Shown here one piece after another: positions 34,198 through 46,038 of a stretch of 64,000 nucleotides of DNA. The DNA lies in contig JAHLKF010000025.1 in the NCBI GenBank assembly GCA_025558075.1, forward strand, positions 186,001 through 250,000, read 5' to 3'. How positions within the stretch are numbered: the stretch's first letter is position 1; each line of letters starts with the position of its first letter. Made by a program: the position numbers and the translations under genes. Source of the stretch: Gaertneriomyces semiglobifer. Taxonomy: Eukaryota > Chytridiomycota > Chytridiomycetes > Spizellomycetales > Spizellomycetaceae. A model generated the notes under the pieces. The model made no database searches. It saw only the letters and a program-made list of their open reading frames with translations, and was not told the DNA's origin.

Positions 34198-36431
34198 AGA
34201 TCTCCAAGAAGCCAGAAGACTCAGTGTATTGTTCGTTTTTCGCGGTAGCTGCGTAGAAAAAGAACAGTTAGCAAAGCCAGCTGCTTGCATCGGCATTGGA
34301 TGTCCAACGTACTCTCTTTCTCGACAACGTATTTCGGCCCAACTTCGCAGTCTTTGAGGTTGCATTTTGCAAGGACCTTACAGTGTGACGATAAAACACA
34401 GTTCTCCAATTTGACTCTGGAAGGGCAGCGAAAGATGAGCATAAACCAAATGACTAACCCATCCAAAGCGGACCTTACCCGTCCTCGATAACGACATAAT
34501 CCATGATGACAGTACTGGTAATGCGCACGTTCTTTCCGATTGTGCAGTGCTTGCCAATTATGGACTTTTTCACGCTGCATCCATCAGCAATTTGTGATCC
34601 TTCGCCCACCATAGAGTCGGGCCCAATCTGGGGATATGTTCGGTTCACTACAAGCTGATGGTAATGTTTGAACGGTTTATATACCTGCTTCAGCTTGGAT
34701 CGAAGATCCCCTGCGCTTGACACGGCCGCTTTATCCGGCAAGCTTTTGAACAGCTAGCCAGTGGTTGAGTAACAGTCCCGGACAGTGTGAAGAAAGGCCC
34801 TTACCTGGCGGTTGATCTCACTATAGGCCCAGACGCTATTTGCTCTTGCACACAGGACCGTCTCCTTGCAAATAACCCCTGCACACACAACTTGCTGGCT
34901 TGGATCTGGTGCGTCAGAAGTAAAGCTGCTGGAAAGGTTGCTAATTTCTGAATCTCTAGCCATGAGATGCATGCTTTGCATTCGCTGCATGACTAAGAAA
35001 GAAGTCCTAGTTAACCCAATGGTCGAAAGCGTTACACAATTGAGTACTAACGTTTGTCGACCCCCAAGCTGCTGGTCGTCGAAAGAAGTTCAGCCTCGGC
35101 AAATACATCAGGGTTCGCAGATAACACTATGCGTGAATTGAGAGATCAGTGTGAATTTGGAAATACCGCACCGTACTGATCTAGCTCATAACATTGCAAC
35201 TCACACTGGTTAACGCGGGCCTTCGCTCGTGCCTGATGGCTGTATTGGCATTGAACCAAATACTTCATCAGGTCTTTGCGTACACTTGATATCGTCTTAT
35301 CCGCAACCACAATGTCCATAACCCAGCGCTTGAAGACGTAGACATGCGCATCGCGCAAATTGGTATAGAGCTTTATCCTGGGGAATCTAGATGACGAGGT
35401 CGAATGTGAGAACATCAAGAAATGTACATCCGCGACAGGATACAATCTTACTTTCTCAGCATTGACATCCTAAGGCGTAATGAATCACCAACATCTTCTT
35501 GAGCTTTGGAGAACACCAGCTGACCGCTCGCAGAGTCGATTCCTGTGTATTGAGCATATTCTGCTCCACACAATCCATCGAATAACAGTGATGAATGACC
35601 GCCACAAGGCATTGACTACGAAAGTTCGAAAATTACATACCATCTTGCTTGCATGGTTTTTCAGCACCACTTTCTAGTTGCTGGAAGTCGTAAAGTAGGG
35701 TGGTCACGGTAGGACTTTGGGTACGATGGAGGTCAATGAGATGGTGAGGAGGAAGTTGTGTAATGATGTCGCATGACATAACAATGAAGTCGCTCTTCAC
35801 AGATTTATAATGGGTAAGGATGTTCAAGTTGGCGACGTGCATTCGTTCTCACCTTGATCTTGTCCGCGATAGAGCGGAGCGCATCCGCAGTGCCTTCACC
35901 ATGAGAAACACCTAACACCTGAACCTGAATTCTGAAATCACTGGTCTCTTCGTACTTGGTGACTTCTGCAACCACTTCGTCTTTGGAGTTATGCGGACAT
36001 AGTACAATGATGTCTGTTGAATGGCACAAAAGGAAAACTCAGTGGGTGCGGCGGGAGAAGATGAAGAGCGTGAGATGCAGCAACCTTGTACTCTGGCAGC
36101 CTCAAGCCATTGCAATTGGTAGTGAATCATCGGTTTCCCTACGATGGGGAGTACAGCTTTGGGCAGTTTAGCAGGCTTCGAATCGGCATCGTCCGTTAAC
36201 GTGTCCAGCCTGCAGGCAAGAAAACAGTTACTCTGATGGCACAATTTGATTGAACGGCAGAGCTGCTAACGTACATTCCCCAATCGCGAGGTCTTCCTGC
36301 CATAATGACAGCCTAGATGCCCAAAGTTAGGAAGATCTGGTGAAGAGGACCAGCATGCAGCAGAGAGTTGCCTGAAATTCCTTGACATGATGCACAGATG
36401 CCTTTGTCGTCCCATCTTTGTTCAGAAACAT
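34198..36431 (-). CDS. EIF2B3: Translation initiation factor eIF2B subunit gamma
   Basis: Part of the catalytic gamma-epsilon pair of the guanine-nucleotide exchange factor for eIF2. The N-terminal nucleotidyltransferase-like domain is assembled from MFLNKDGTTKASVHHVKEFQ (36372-36431), AVIMAGRPRDWGM (about 36275-36313), then KLPKAVLPIVGKPMIHYQLQ, DIIVLCPHNSKDEVVAEV, GVSHGEGTADALRSIADKIK and SDFIVMSCDIITQLPPHHLI. Middle exons give LYTNLRDAHVYVFKRWVMDI and SVWAYSEINRQ. The C-terminal left-handed beta-helix of hexapeptide repeats follows: IGPDSMVGEGSQIADGCSVK, KSIIGKHCTIGKNVRITSTV and, after an intron, VKLENCVLSSHCKVLAKCNL. The last exon (about 34198-34260) encodes TAKNEQYTESSGFLEI. The first intron appears to use a GC donor. 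About eight exons; borders are inferred. Confidence 0.88.
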
Positions 36432-36719
36432 GATGCCCTGTCGTTCCCCAGGTACTCCGTCTGTGTTGCTGGTACAGATGATGGTTTTGAGAAGGACAGA
36501 AATGTTATAGCAAACTTCACAGGAAAAGTTCCCGACGCCAACCTGTCCAGATATTGATAAGAGTCCACCATGTGATCCTCCCTGATTGCACGTGACCTCA
36601 CGGGTACGCGGCCGGCAACAACAGAGCAGATCATGCTGCAGATGTGAAGACTCTCAAACCGGTAACCGCCAGGCAGCCATTTTGGAAAGCAGACGCACAC
36701 AGAAGAGGAGCAGGCCAGA

Positions 36720-38434
36720 ATGGTGAACGTCGGTGCAGCTACGTCCCTTCGGGAGGCCTACCAGTCGCTGGTATTGGCTCTACTGGATAAGAACTCTGAA
36801 ATTGCAGACTCTGGAGAGCTGCAGCACGACGGAAAGCCTGTGGATCAGAATGAATTCATCGGTGTGCTAAAGTCCTTGGAGAGCCGTGAGATTCTCACCT
36901 ACGAGACTCTATCAAGAGAACTGCTTGAGTTGACTGAGGAGGGTCAAGAGATTGCCACCAATGGGAGTTACGAGGCACGAGTTTTCAATGCTATCCCTGC
37001 TGGAGACGAGGGGATCTCCATCGCAGATCTGAAGGCAAAAGTAGGACAAATTGCCCAGTTCGGTCAGGGACGTGCAATGAAAAATAAGTGGATCAAAAAA
37101 GCTGCTAGTGGAAACTTTGTGCGAGCTGTAGAAGCGATTGTAGATGCCTCACAAAACTTGCTACAGACGATCCAGGAGAAGGGCACATACGAGGACGAAA
37201 AGGTGGTAAAGGACCTCAAGAAGCAAAAGCACGTCTCTCCCGTGAAAATCACATCCTACCGGGTGAAGAAGGGTGCACACTTCACTACAGTCATCGCCAA
37301 AGAGGAGACCGACATTACCGAGGAAATGCTCAAATCCGGTGAATGGAAAACAGCCACTTTCAAACAATACAACTTCAACGCAGCTGGTGTCCAACCACAA
37401 TGCGGTGCCTTACACCCGCTCTTGAAAGTCAGAGAGGAATACCGGCAAATTTTCTTAGAACTTGGTTTCTCCGAAATGCCAACCAGCCAATATGTCGAGT
37501 CTTCTTTCTGGAACTTTGACGCCCTCTTCCAGCCTCAACAACATCCAGCACGCGATGCCCACGACACGTTTTTTTTGTCTGATCCTGCCACCAGTGATAG
37601 AATGCCAAAAGAGTATATGGAGCGTGTGAGAAAGGTCCACTCGGAAGGTGGTTACGGCTCAATAGGGTATGCACACTTTCGTCATTCTAGCCGGCAGATT
37701 TGATGAATATTCACATGTTTGGAAACAGTTATGGATACGACTGGAAGCAGGCGGAAGCCGAGAAGCTCGTTTTGCGAACGCATACAACCGCTGTCAGTTC
37801 GAATATGCTGTACAACTTGGCACAAGAGGTATGTTGTTGCTACACACGCCCATGTGTACGTGGATGCCTTATAGTGGTTTCGATAATAGTACAAAGCAAC
37901 GGGTGAGTGGAAACCCGTGAAATGGTTCTCCATTGATCGTGTGTTCCGTAATGAGACGTTGGATGCGACACACTTGGCCGAGTTCCACCAGATTGAGGGC
38001 GTTGTAGCCGACAAGGGTCTGACTCTTGGAGATTTGATTGGAGTCATGCACAACTTCTTCAAGAAACTTGGAATTAAAAGGCTACGCTTCAAACCTGCAT
38101 ACAACCCCTACACCGAACCCAGTATGGAAATCTTCGCATGGCATGACGGTACGTATATATAAGCTTACGGTTGTGTTAAAAACGTTATAACTGAAATCTG
38201 TTTGGTCAAACAGGCTTGGACAAATATGTGGAGATTGGAAATTCCGGAATGTTCCGTCCCGAGATGCTGTTGCCCATGGGCTTACCGGAAGACGTCTCTG
38301 TTATCGCATGGGGTCTTTCTACCGAACGGCCGACAATGATCAAGTACGGTATCAACAATATCCGAGATCTGGTTGGGCACAAGTGCGATTTGGCCATGAT
38401 CAACCGCAACCCAATAGCCAGAGTAGACAAATAG
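36720..38434 (+). CDS. FARSA: Cytosolic phenylalanyl-tRNA synthetase alpha subunit
   Basis: Catalytic subunit of the cytosolic (alpha-beta)2 PheRS. Four exons (36720-37666, 37729-37828, 37890-38148, 38214-38434), all with phase-consistent GT-AG joins, give 508 residues, the usual size for the eukaryotic alpha chain. The N-terminal half has the winged-helix DNA-binding-like repeats of the eukaryotic subunit. Class II core: [60 protein letters not shown], then [40 protein letters not shown], and motif 3 in [20 protein letters not shown]. No targeting sequence is seen, in keeping with a cytosolic enzyme. It is divergent from eIF2B-gamma, another translation gene, 288 nt away. Confidence 0.95.
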
Positions 38435-38657
38435 GTTAGATGAGTTCTCCAGAGATAGATCATTACATACTGTTGCATAGGGCTGCTGCGTACTATTGAT
38501 TTGAGAGGTGCTGCGGGGTTATCCGGGGTTGCGGTTAAGGCTGCTGATGCGATGTCCGATGGACTCGCTACATGGATCACTTGAATCCGAGGAATGCCAA
38601 TCGAGCCGATCGGCAGCCCTGAACATGATTTAAATTTTTCGCACGTAATACACAATT

Positions 38658-41161
38658 TTATTGGAAAATTCTCCATGTCCCATCTGAGAAACCAGCGTGA
38701 GAAAAGTTGAGTTGAAGAGCGCAATAACACAGACCCACTTACCACTGCCCGCAGTAACTAAAAACTCGGCATCTCTATCAAACAACGCTGCCTGACATCC
38801 CCCATCATGCACCTTCAAGTCTGCCCCATACGAATCCGCTTTCATATTATACATTCGGCAGCTCCCGTCATTGCACGCTACTGTTAGTATGGTTCCGCTT
38901 GGATCAAACGCAAGACGGTTTGTCGGGTGTGGGCCAAAGTCTATGGAGCGCAATTCAGAGACATTTCGGAAATCCCAGAATTTAACGATACCATCAGCAT
39001 CGCAGGACGCCACTTGATCGCCCTATCGCGGAGACGCTTTAGTCATTAGTACCAACAGCCTGTATCGATTTGGATGACTCGTACCCGCGCTGTAAATGCT
39101 ACCGCATTAATGGCATTCATATGGCCATACAAGGTTTGGGAGCACAGGCCAGTTCGGGCATCCCACAGGGATATGGTTTTGTCACCGGAACAAGTGAACA
39201 TTGTGTTGGTGTACGGTATAAATCCGACTTGATTCACCGAATCACCGTGTCCTCTGAACGTCTGTCGACAGCGCCCACTTTACTCATGATTAGGATTTGA
39301 AAAGCGTCGAGAGCGCGTGAATACAAACAAACTCACGTATGTACATCCCATAACTTGGCTGTTGAGTCCATAGAGCAACTAGCCAGGAAATCGCCAGTAT
39401 CGTGGAAGGCACAACTCCAAACCGGTTGCGTATGGTCACTCAACGTGGCTGTCACCGATCCTTTCCCAAAATCCCACAGTTTGACGGTACCATCACCCGA
39501 TGCGGTCGCAAGATGCGCTCCTCTGCAAGAACCCAGGCGTCATAACAGGCGCGTGAAAACGACGTAGGATCTATTGGATCTCACTTTGGATGGAAGTCGC
39601 ACTCGGCAATCCAATCTTTATGTCCAGATCCGCTCATGATCAGTTCGCCAGACGGGAAGGCCCACATCTTCCAAGTTTTATCGTCCGAAACTGTGGCCAG
39701 AATCATCTTTTTGGGATGGAACTTCATTCTGAAGATTGAAGTTAGTCCCATGGCCACGTCAGTCGAGTTCCCTGGGTTACTTACGAGCTAACAGCGGCAC
39801 CATGCGCTTTGACCATGTGTATTTGTCTGTATCTGTCGCTTTTAGCTGTCGGCAAGTCAACATTCGCATTTGGATTCGGACGGTCTTCAGTGGGCAAGGT
39901 GGCCTCACGACTCGTGCTCTTCCGTGGTTTGATGGTCTCGGCACTCTTCGTGACCGTGCTTTCTCGAGCTTTGGTTGCGCTATTATTTCGTGCTGATGCT
40001 ACACAATGGCATGTGGTCAAGTTGAAAGCAATCATTGTAGAGCTCACGAAAGTTCTCTGTACCGCTTAGCGACGCACGTTCCCGCCTCTCAAAGTTCCTT
40101 GCCGCATTCTCCATTGCCACCACTCTGCCGGCCAGACGGTCTCGCTCTAACTTGGTCAACATTTTCTCTTTCATCGCCACCTCGTATTTATGTTGCACCT
40201 GCTTTAACATGGGTTCGTAGCTTTCATAATGCTTTTTTAGGCGTTTGATGTCACCGATGAGTTTGTTTTTCTCTTGCACTACACGTTTATGATGCATTCG
40301 GTGAAAGTCACGCTCTTTTCTCAGTTTGTCATAGGTTGAGCGAGCCTTGCTAAAAAGCAAGCGGCGTGAGAAAGAGCGCCTGTGAGACAGCGCAAGCAAG
40401 CGCGGCAACCTAGCGATCTCCTTATAGCTTTCGACGTCTAGCCGAAGTTTTTGAATGGCATCTGCTAGTTCTTGGTTTCTCTGATAGACGTCTGGTACGA
40501 GCATTGTATCTTCTTCTGTCAGCTTTCCCTTCTGTTGGTATTCATACCACTCATCCTGACCATCCAGTGTGAGTCAACCGACACAGTGATCCCCATACAA
40601 ACCCGATGCTGGGGGCTTACTGCACACCTGAAAAGCATCCAAAGACCTGATCATGCCCTTACTGGAGAGGTAGTTGCGTATAAAATCGTCAATAACCTCT
40701 GGCCGCTTTGTTAACTCTGGCGCAACCTCTTCGGTCTTCCCCGGTCCCTCAACGCTGACTGAATCACACTTCTGGTAAACCTTTCTCCTATCAAAACTTC
40801 ATACCCAACAAACCTCCAAAGAAGCTCCTTTCACTAATATTTCTCGCCGCCGTTTCCAATGTTTCTTCTTCTTCGTCATCTTCAGTCTCTTCAAATTCTT
40901 CTACGGGAATTTCTTCGTACTCCAAGCCGTCTTCTTCAATGTCAACGGGGTCAGCAGCTGTTTGTAACGTATAAATAACATATTATGTTGGCTTTGGAAA
41001 TCCGACGGAATGAGCACACCTTCGAGGACATATGGCCTGTTGGTTCCATCATCAACTTCAACATCTCCACGTTCTGGTAAATTCTTGGTTGGTTTCGACG
41101 ACAGATTTCCTTTAGATCCCAACTTTGCTGGCAAGGCTGGAAGGGGCGCTGCAGTGTTCAT
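38658..41161 (-). CDS. SPAG16: Axoneme central-apparatus protein SPAG16/PF20
   Basis: WD40 protein of the flagellar central-pair apparatus (Chlamydomonas PF20). The N-terminal exon starts at 41161 ([20 protein letters not shown]). An acidic segment follows (40830-40960; [19 protein letters not shown]), then a LisH-like segment [20 protein letters not shown] (40620-40700). The signature coiled coil is [40 protein letters not shown] and [17 protein letters not shown] (40090-40345). Seven or so WD repeats fill 38700-39780, for example [20 protein letters not shown] and [20 protein letters not shown]. The final exon completes [10 protein letters not shown] and stops at 38658. Many short exons; borders are approximate. 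The coiled-coil block together with WD40 repeats identifies PF20 specifically. Confidence 0.9.
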
Positions 41162-41412
41162 CTTGCATTATTGACGTGCGCCGGAGATGCTCGCCAATGT
41201 TAAGGCGCCAGGAGAAACTGGCTCGCACGCGTTGAGGACGGCTTACATAATACATCCCCGATGCAAGATTTCAGCGAACTGCCTCAAGAAAGCGTTGTGA
41301 GACTGCCTCAGCTTCGGCGTCGGCTCCCAAAGGGGCTTGCGACGACTGCTGCAACGAGATACGCCGGGTGCTTTTGGATCCATTTGCTAAACTATGCGCA
41401 GCCCTGTCTATC

Positions 41413-41997
41413 CTACCATACATGCAAGTCGCCTTCTAATAACTTCATAACACCAGCTAGCACTTGGGTATCATTTTCATCTACCTCTTCAACACTAGCT
41501 CTCTTCAGTGCCAAACCTAGAAGCAGCGGCCGTGTCTCGTTGGGCCTGGCCGCGCGAATCTTGGACAGTATGTGCGAAGCATAAACGTGTGCAAGGGGTT
41601 CATCGCGAGGGCCTAGCAGCGTGCGGACACTTATCGAAGGAGCTGCATTGGTATTAGCCGAAGAGACAGTGTCTTGCGACATGTACAAAGCGGTCGTTGG
41701 AGTGTCGACTGTGGCTTCCAGCTGATGAACATATGAGCTGTATTAGCAGTTGCAGAGATTGAGCGTGCTAGCCGGGGTACCGCATCATCGTGCAGTGGCA
41801 ATTTGCGCAATACGAACCAAGCTGCCTATTTTTCCAAATTGAGTGATAGTGAGGAACATCCTGTCAGCAAAATCAGTGTAGACGACATCGGTTTGTATTG
41901 TAGAACTTTCGCCTTCGACTTTGTCACCGAGAAGCGCCCGTGCCTGGCGGGTCTTGATAGGAAACGACGCAGCATCAGATTCCGCTGGGCCCCTCAT
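41413..41997 (-). CDS. PSMG3: Proteasome assembly chaperone 3
   Basis: Small chaperone that with PSMG4 promotes alpha-ring assembly of the 20S proteasome. Two exons (41818-41997 and 41413-41721) joined phase 0 give 162 residues. Landmarks: VVYTDFADRMFLTITQFGKI, LLGPRDEPLAHVYASHIL and the C-terminal VMKLLEGDLHVW, matching the family pattern of a TQFGKxG strand, a LLGxxxEPLxHVxA segment and a terminal VW. The first ~30 residues are longer than in animal PSMG3. The donor after ITQFGKIGSL is chosen because it is phase-correct and restores alignment; reading through reaches a stop 8 codons later. It is divergent from the AAA ATPase gene. Confidence 0.82.
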
Positions 41998-42200
41998 GAT
42001 GCTGTCTCCAAGCTTGCCTGCAACGATCGTTCTTCGTCTCGTAGGTTCTCCAAGAAAGTTGCGAGTTCTGTTCTGAGGTCATGTGACTCACCAACACAGA
42101 CTCGCAGCGAGTTTCCCCCAGTTGTCGGCTTCAATACTTCAATTTACTTGCTTTGGCTGGAAATGTGGTCGACCGACACTACGCAGATGAGGGACCGATT
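41998..42200. promoter_or_regulatory. Bidirectional promoter, PSMG3 / AAA ATPase
   Basis: 203 nt between divergent start codons. The ATPase frame is open upstream to about 42153 but has no ATG before 42201. No specific motif was recognised. Confidence 0.45.
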
Positions 42201-44384
42201 ATGCAGTTGACCGTGGTTGATGTGGTGGCCCGTGAGAGGGCCGCAGGGGCGAAAGTGTGGCTTCCGCGTGGATTAACACTCGACGGTGCTGGTAATGCTC
42301 GTTGCAAGATCAAATCTGGATCTGTCCTGATCTTAGAGTCATCGAGCCACAATGGCAGCCCTATTACTGCTGTGGCGAAAGCCAAGACTTTCTCCGCATA
42401 CTCTGCAGAATTACCTGCTGCTACCACAAAGCTGGGACTTGCAGAATGCGCCTTGTCGGCTGCCATTGCCCAAACCTTCAACTGTACAAAGGGCGCTGTA
42501 GTAACCATAACAGGCGTACTGGACTCTTCAAGCATTCCGACCGCCAAAAAAGTAGTTTTACGACCTCTGTCAGGATCCTTGAGGCGGGCACCAATAAATG
42601 AATTCCTCCTTCGACAATCATGTCTCGGAGATTACGTCGTCCCGCACCAGGTTTTAATCCCTCGCTCTCACGACGTTGTCTTTTTTATTCAAGATCTTAG
42701 TATTACTCCCGACTCCTCACAGCCCAAAATAGCGAGACTCGATACTTGCACAGAATACGCCGTTGCCAATGTCGACGGATGCTACAAAGTGAATGCTGGT
42801 CATCTAAGGGATACATGGACGCTTCAATTACGTGCGCTGGTCGTTGGATGTGAGCAAATCTGCGACAGGCTGATAGATTACTACAAGCACTGGGCGAATA
42901 TGTTGGCATTATTCCACCGACAGCGTCCAAATTCTCCTCTACCAGCACACAATGCCGGAGTCATTCTCTCTGGTCCTCCAGGATGCGGGAAAACCACGGT
43001 AGCCACTGCATTTGCTCGCACCTCAGCAGTAAAGTTCTCTTACATCAACTGTGCAAGCCTCCACTGTGCAAACGAAGCCGATGCTGAACACTATTTATCC
43101 TCACTGTTATCGGCAACGAGTGACGAACCGCAGATTATTATTCTCGACGAGTTGGATGCGATTGCTGCAGCTTCTAAAAGCGCCGCAGAAACTGTTAGCA
43201 GCCAATTTTACCGCACGCTTCTTGCTTTTTTGGATGGCGAGATGATATCTTCTCAGGCGCCAAATTTTGTCATCGGTTTGTCCAGTCAACTACATGTGCT
43301 TCGCCCTGAATTGATGTGTTCGGGCCGGTTGGAAGAAGTCATCGAGTTTCCGGTGCCCAACCCGAGTCAACGTTATGCCATGTTGAACCACTTGTGCGCC
43401 AAGATCCCTCTGATACCATCAGACCGCGAGAATATCCTGCGGAAGGTCAGCGACGCCACTCATGGTTTTGTGGCGTCTGATATGGAGAAGCTGTGTCATG
43501 CAGTTGTTGTTTACTGGAACACGCTCAATCCTCGGCCTCCGACCATTACACTGTCAGATTTTCAGCATGCACTCACGCTCATTCGGCCAGCGTCGTTGGG
43601 AGACCTCACTTCATCTATTCCAAAAACTTCCTTTATGGATCTTTTTGGTCTTGAAGCTGCCATACAGCGTATTCAGTTAACTGTATTGAAACCTTTTTCG
43701 GACCAGGGGTACTACCGCTCATTCGGCATTGGACCACCCAAAGGCGTGCTGATTTACGGTCCATCTGGTGTTGGAAAGAGTCTCCTGAGCTATGCCATTG
43801 TGCACGAATCTGGGTTTAACTGCGTTCATGTGGATGGGCCGAAAATCCGTAGTCGGGTGGTCGGGGAGAGCGAACAGAACATTGCACGGATTTTTGCCCA
43901 AGCACGAGCAGCTGCTCCATGCATCCTGTTGATTGACAACATTGATACTGTCGTGCCCGCTAGAGGGTCCGACCTCACGTCAGAAAATACCGGCGAACGC
44001 ATCGTGACGAGTTTCCTCACCGAAATGGATGGACTATTTTCGAAAGCTGTGGAAGACATTGGACGGCAGGTGTTTATTGTCGCCACTACGAACCGGCGTG
44101 GGCATATAGACCCTGCAATCCTCCGTCCGGGCCGTTTAGATGAACACATACATATCCCTATCCCGGACAACGAAGCCCGGCGCGATATATTTAAAGGTTG
44201 TCTGCAAAAAATGCCGCATAGCATTACCGCACAGGATTTGGATGACTTTGTGACCGCCACAGTTGGCTACACTGGTGCTGACATTGAGAACGTTTGCCGC
44301 GAGGCCGCTTTCAACACTCTCAGGAAAGATCTGAACAGTCAAATGATCACTAAGGAAGACATTATAATATCAATGCGGAGGTAA
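42201..44384 (+). CDS. AFG2/SPATA5L1-like tandem AAA ATPase
   Basis: Type II AAA ATPase, 727 residues from the first ATG at 42201, single exon. The N-domain (residues 1 to about 240) is followed by D1 with Walker A GPPGCGKTT (258-266), Walker B IIILDELD (D316, E317) and an arginine-finger region ending CSGRLEEVIEF. D2 has Walker A GPSGVGKS (K526), Walker B CILLIDNID (D579, N580), sensor-1 VATTNRR and ILRPGRLDEHIHIP. The protein ends with the small helical subdomain (VGYTGADIENVCREAAFNTL). Closest families are AFG2A/AFG2B (SPATA5/SPATA5L1, Drg1), acting in cytoplasmic 60S maturation; Rix7/NVL, Cdc48 or Pex1/Pex6 are alternatives. D2 has Asn instead of the catalytic Glu, and D1 sensor-1 is also unusual (VIGLSSQLHV). 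It is a confident AAA protein but a divergent orthologue. Confidence 0.72.
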   Translation: MQLTVVDVVARERAAGAKVWLPRGLTLDGAGNARCKIKSGSVLILESSSHNGSPITAVAKAKTFSAYSAELPAATTKLGLAECALSAAIAQTFNCTKGAVVTITGVLDSSSIPTAKKVVLRPLSGSLRRAPINEFLLRQSCLGDYVVPHQVLIPRSHDVVFFIQDLSITPDSSQPKIARLDTCTEYAVANVDGCYKVNAGHLRDTWTLQLRALVVGCEQICDRLIDYYKHWANMLALFHRQRPNSPLPAHNAGVILSGPPGCGKTTVATAFARTSAVKFSYINCASLHCANEADAEHYLSSLLSATSDEPQIIILDELDAIAAASKSAAETVSSQFYRTLLAFLDGEMISSQAPNFVIGLSSQLHVLRPELMCSGRLEEVIEFPVPNPSQRYAMLNHLCAKIPLIPSDRENILRKVSDATHGFVASDMEKLCHAVVVYWNTLNPRPPTITLSDFQHALTLIRPASLGDLTSSIPKTSFMDLFGLEAAIQRIQLTVLKPFSDQGYYRSFGIGPPKGVLIYGPSGVGKSLLSYAIVHESGFNCVHVDGPKIRSRVVGESEQNIARIFAQARAAAPCILLIDNIDTVVPARGSDLTSENTGERIVTSFLTEMDGLFSKAVEDIGRQVFIVATTNRRGHIDPAILRPGRLDEHIHIPIPDNEARRDIFKGCLQKMPHSITAQDLDDFVTATVGYTGADIENVCREAAFNTLRKDLNSQMITKEDIIISMRR

Positions 44385-45037
44385 TAAGTGACAATTGAGA
44401 TTGAAGTTCAAAGCGGGCCGTTCCCTTGGTTCCATTGGTGTCCGACACATTCTGCTCGAAATTGACGCAGTGGGCTCTCCTCACACGGTTAAAATGGTGC
44501 AATTATACATGGTTCTGATCATGGAACAGCTGGCAACGATTGAAGAGAATTAGGATTTATGTGAGCGTATGATATTGAGCCTATGCAGTGGTCACAGCTC
44601 TCCAGATCCTATCGCATACTGCACTTTCAGTAGTAGGCACAGAAGAGGGAATTCCCTCCTCCGTGCTTTAAGTCTGAACACTGGCACAGCCTTGGCATTA
44701 CCATTTTTCTATGACCTTCCCTGCAGTTGCCTGTTGATTAAGGCAAGAAGCCTTTGTTGCAGTACCTCAATCGTTGCCGGAAACGCCTGGCGGAGCTGTT
44801 ACGTAAGGTATGCGATTACGTGGACGCGCGGACGCGCCAACTGATGGCTTTGTTATATTTAGACTAGACTGGATGGCAGTTCCAGGCCCTCAAGAGCATT
44901 GACGTTCCCACCCGCCGACACTCCAAAGAGGAGTATGAAGACCTGACCCATTCTTCATCCCCACGAGATTCTTCTTCTCAACCTTTACGCCCCTTTCTAC
45001 ATCTTCTTCTGCCTCTTCTTTTCCATCACTGTCTGTC
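44385..45037. other. Gene-poor stretch after the AAA ATPase
   Basis: About 650 nt with no recognised gene, RNA or repeat; short frames only. It probably includes the AAA ATPase 3' UTR. Confidence 0.4.
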
Positions 45038-45801
45038 ATGTCCCACAACATCAGTGTTAACCCGCGCAAGTCTCTCCTGTCCCGTCAAGGCCGAGGGGAA
45101 CTCTACCAAGCGTTCGATCTGTGAACACTGCGCCTCTCACGACGATGTCATCATTGGAACTGCCCAGCGAAACAGGGGACACCACAAGTATCAACATCCA
45201 GGGACGTCTCGCCAGCCTGCAGCTCATCGAGAGCCATGTTCGCCACGTATTTCCATAAACGGAGGCAACATACGGTGACGCGAGACCGCACTACGAAGGT
45301 CTCATCATCCGACAGGCGACAAGTGGACCATTCCTCAGCTCCAGCGACGAGCTCGATATGACCATGCCACTTGGACCTCCACCCCCATACACGCTACGAG
45401 CCCGCGCGATGTTCGCCATCAACAAGCTTCCATTTCAGGAAGCCACTACAGCAGCTGCCATGGCAGGGGTCATTGGGGTGGGGTCCACCTAACACAAAAC
45501 GACTCACCTGGAAGCATGGTGTGTCGTCTTTGTTGGTGCTGCCGTGGGTGTCGTGGACAGAGTAGTATACGACCCGGCACTGACAACCCAACCTTTCAAC
45601 TCGAAGGAGGCCTTGCACGGCTTTTACGCATTTCAACAGCTCCACAAAAATACAGATGTGGGGAAGGCAAGGATCGCCGGCCGGGATCGCGATGGAAATG
45701 GTGAGAGTCACGAAGAAGGGCTTCAATGAGGGATTCATCGAATGCCTGAGTCAGCAACAAAAAGTCCAGCAAGTGACACCCTTCATCAAATAAAGCGTAC
45801 A
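45038..45801 (+). pseudogene. Decayed or unresolved reading frame, unknown product
   Basis: A protein-like reading is spread over frames. An ATG at 45038 opens MSHNISVNPRKSLLSRQGRG and stops at 45122. A shifted frame continues (SLELPSETGDTTSINIQGRL, ASLQLIESHVRHVFP) to a stop near 45256. The same frame then reads GDARPHYEGLIIRQATSGPF, LDMTMPLGPPPPYTLRARAM and FAINKLPFQEATTAAAMAGV, hits another stop near 45492, and resumes as HLEAWCVVFVGAAVGVVDRV, YDPALTTQPFNSKEALHGFY and AFQQLHKNTDVGKARIAGRD. A further shift gives NEGFIECLSQQQKVQQVTPF up to a stop at about 45801. The breaks lack introns of the size used elsewhere here, so a pseudogene is likelier than missed splicing. I do not recognise the family. 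Confidence 0.4.
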
Positions 45802-46038
45802 GATGACAGACTGGGCATAAGAATATGAGTACGATCATGCACAATTGGGAGGAGGAACGGTCGTGTTCATGTAGAAATGCCAGTTTCTTCACCACACTCT
45901 CGGGCACATGAAACTGCTTCAGCGTACGGCGAAATGAACAGGGAGGTAACCTGCCCGGGAGAAAGTGGCCGCGCATATAGGGGGTCGGACACAATTTTGT
46001 AAAGCTAGACTGGACCTGAGCCGGTCATATAATCGGAT

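Noticed and set aside
45596..45994. 132-codon minus-strand ORF
   Set aside because: It is antisense to the protein-like broken frame and shows no domain; the + strand reading is more convincing.
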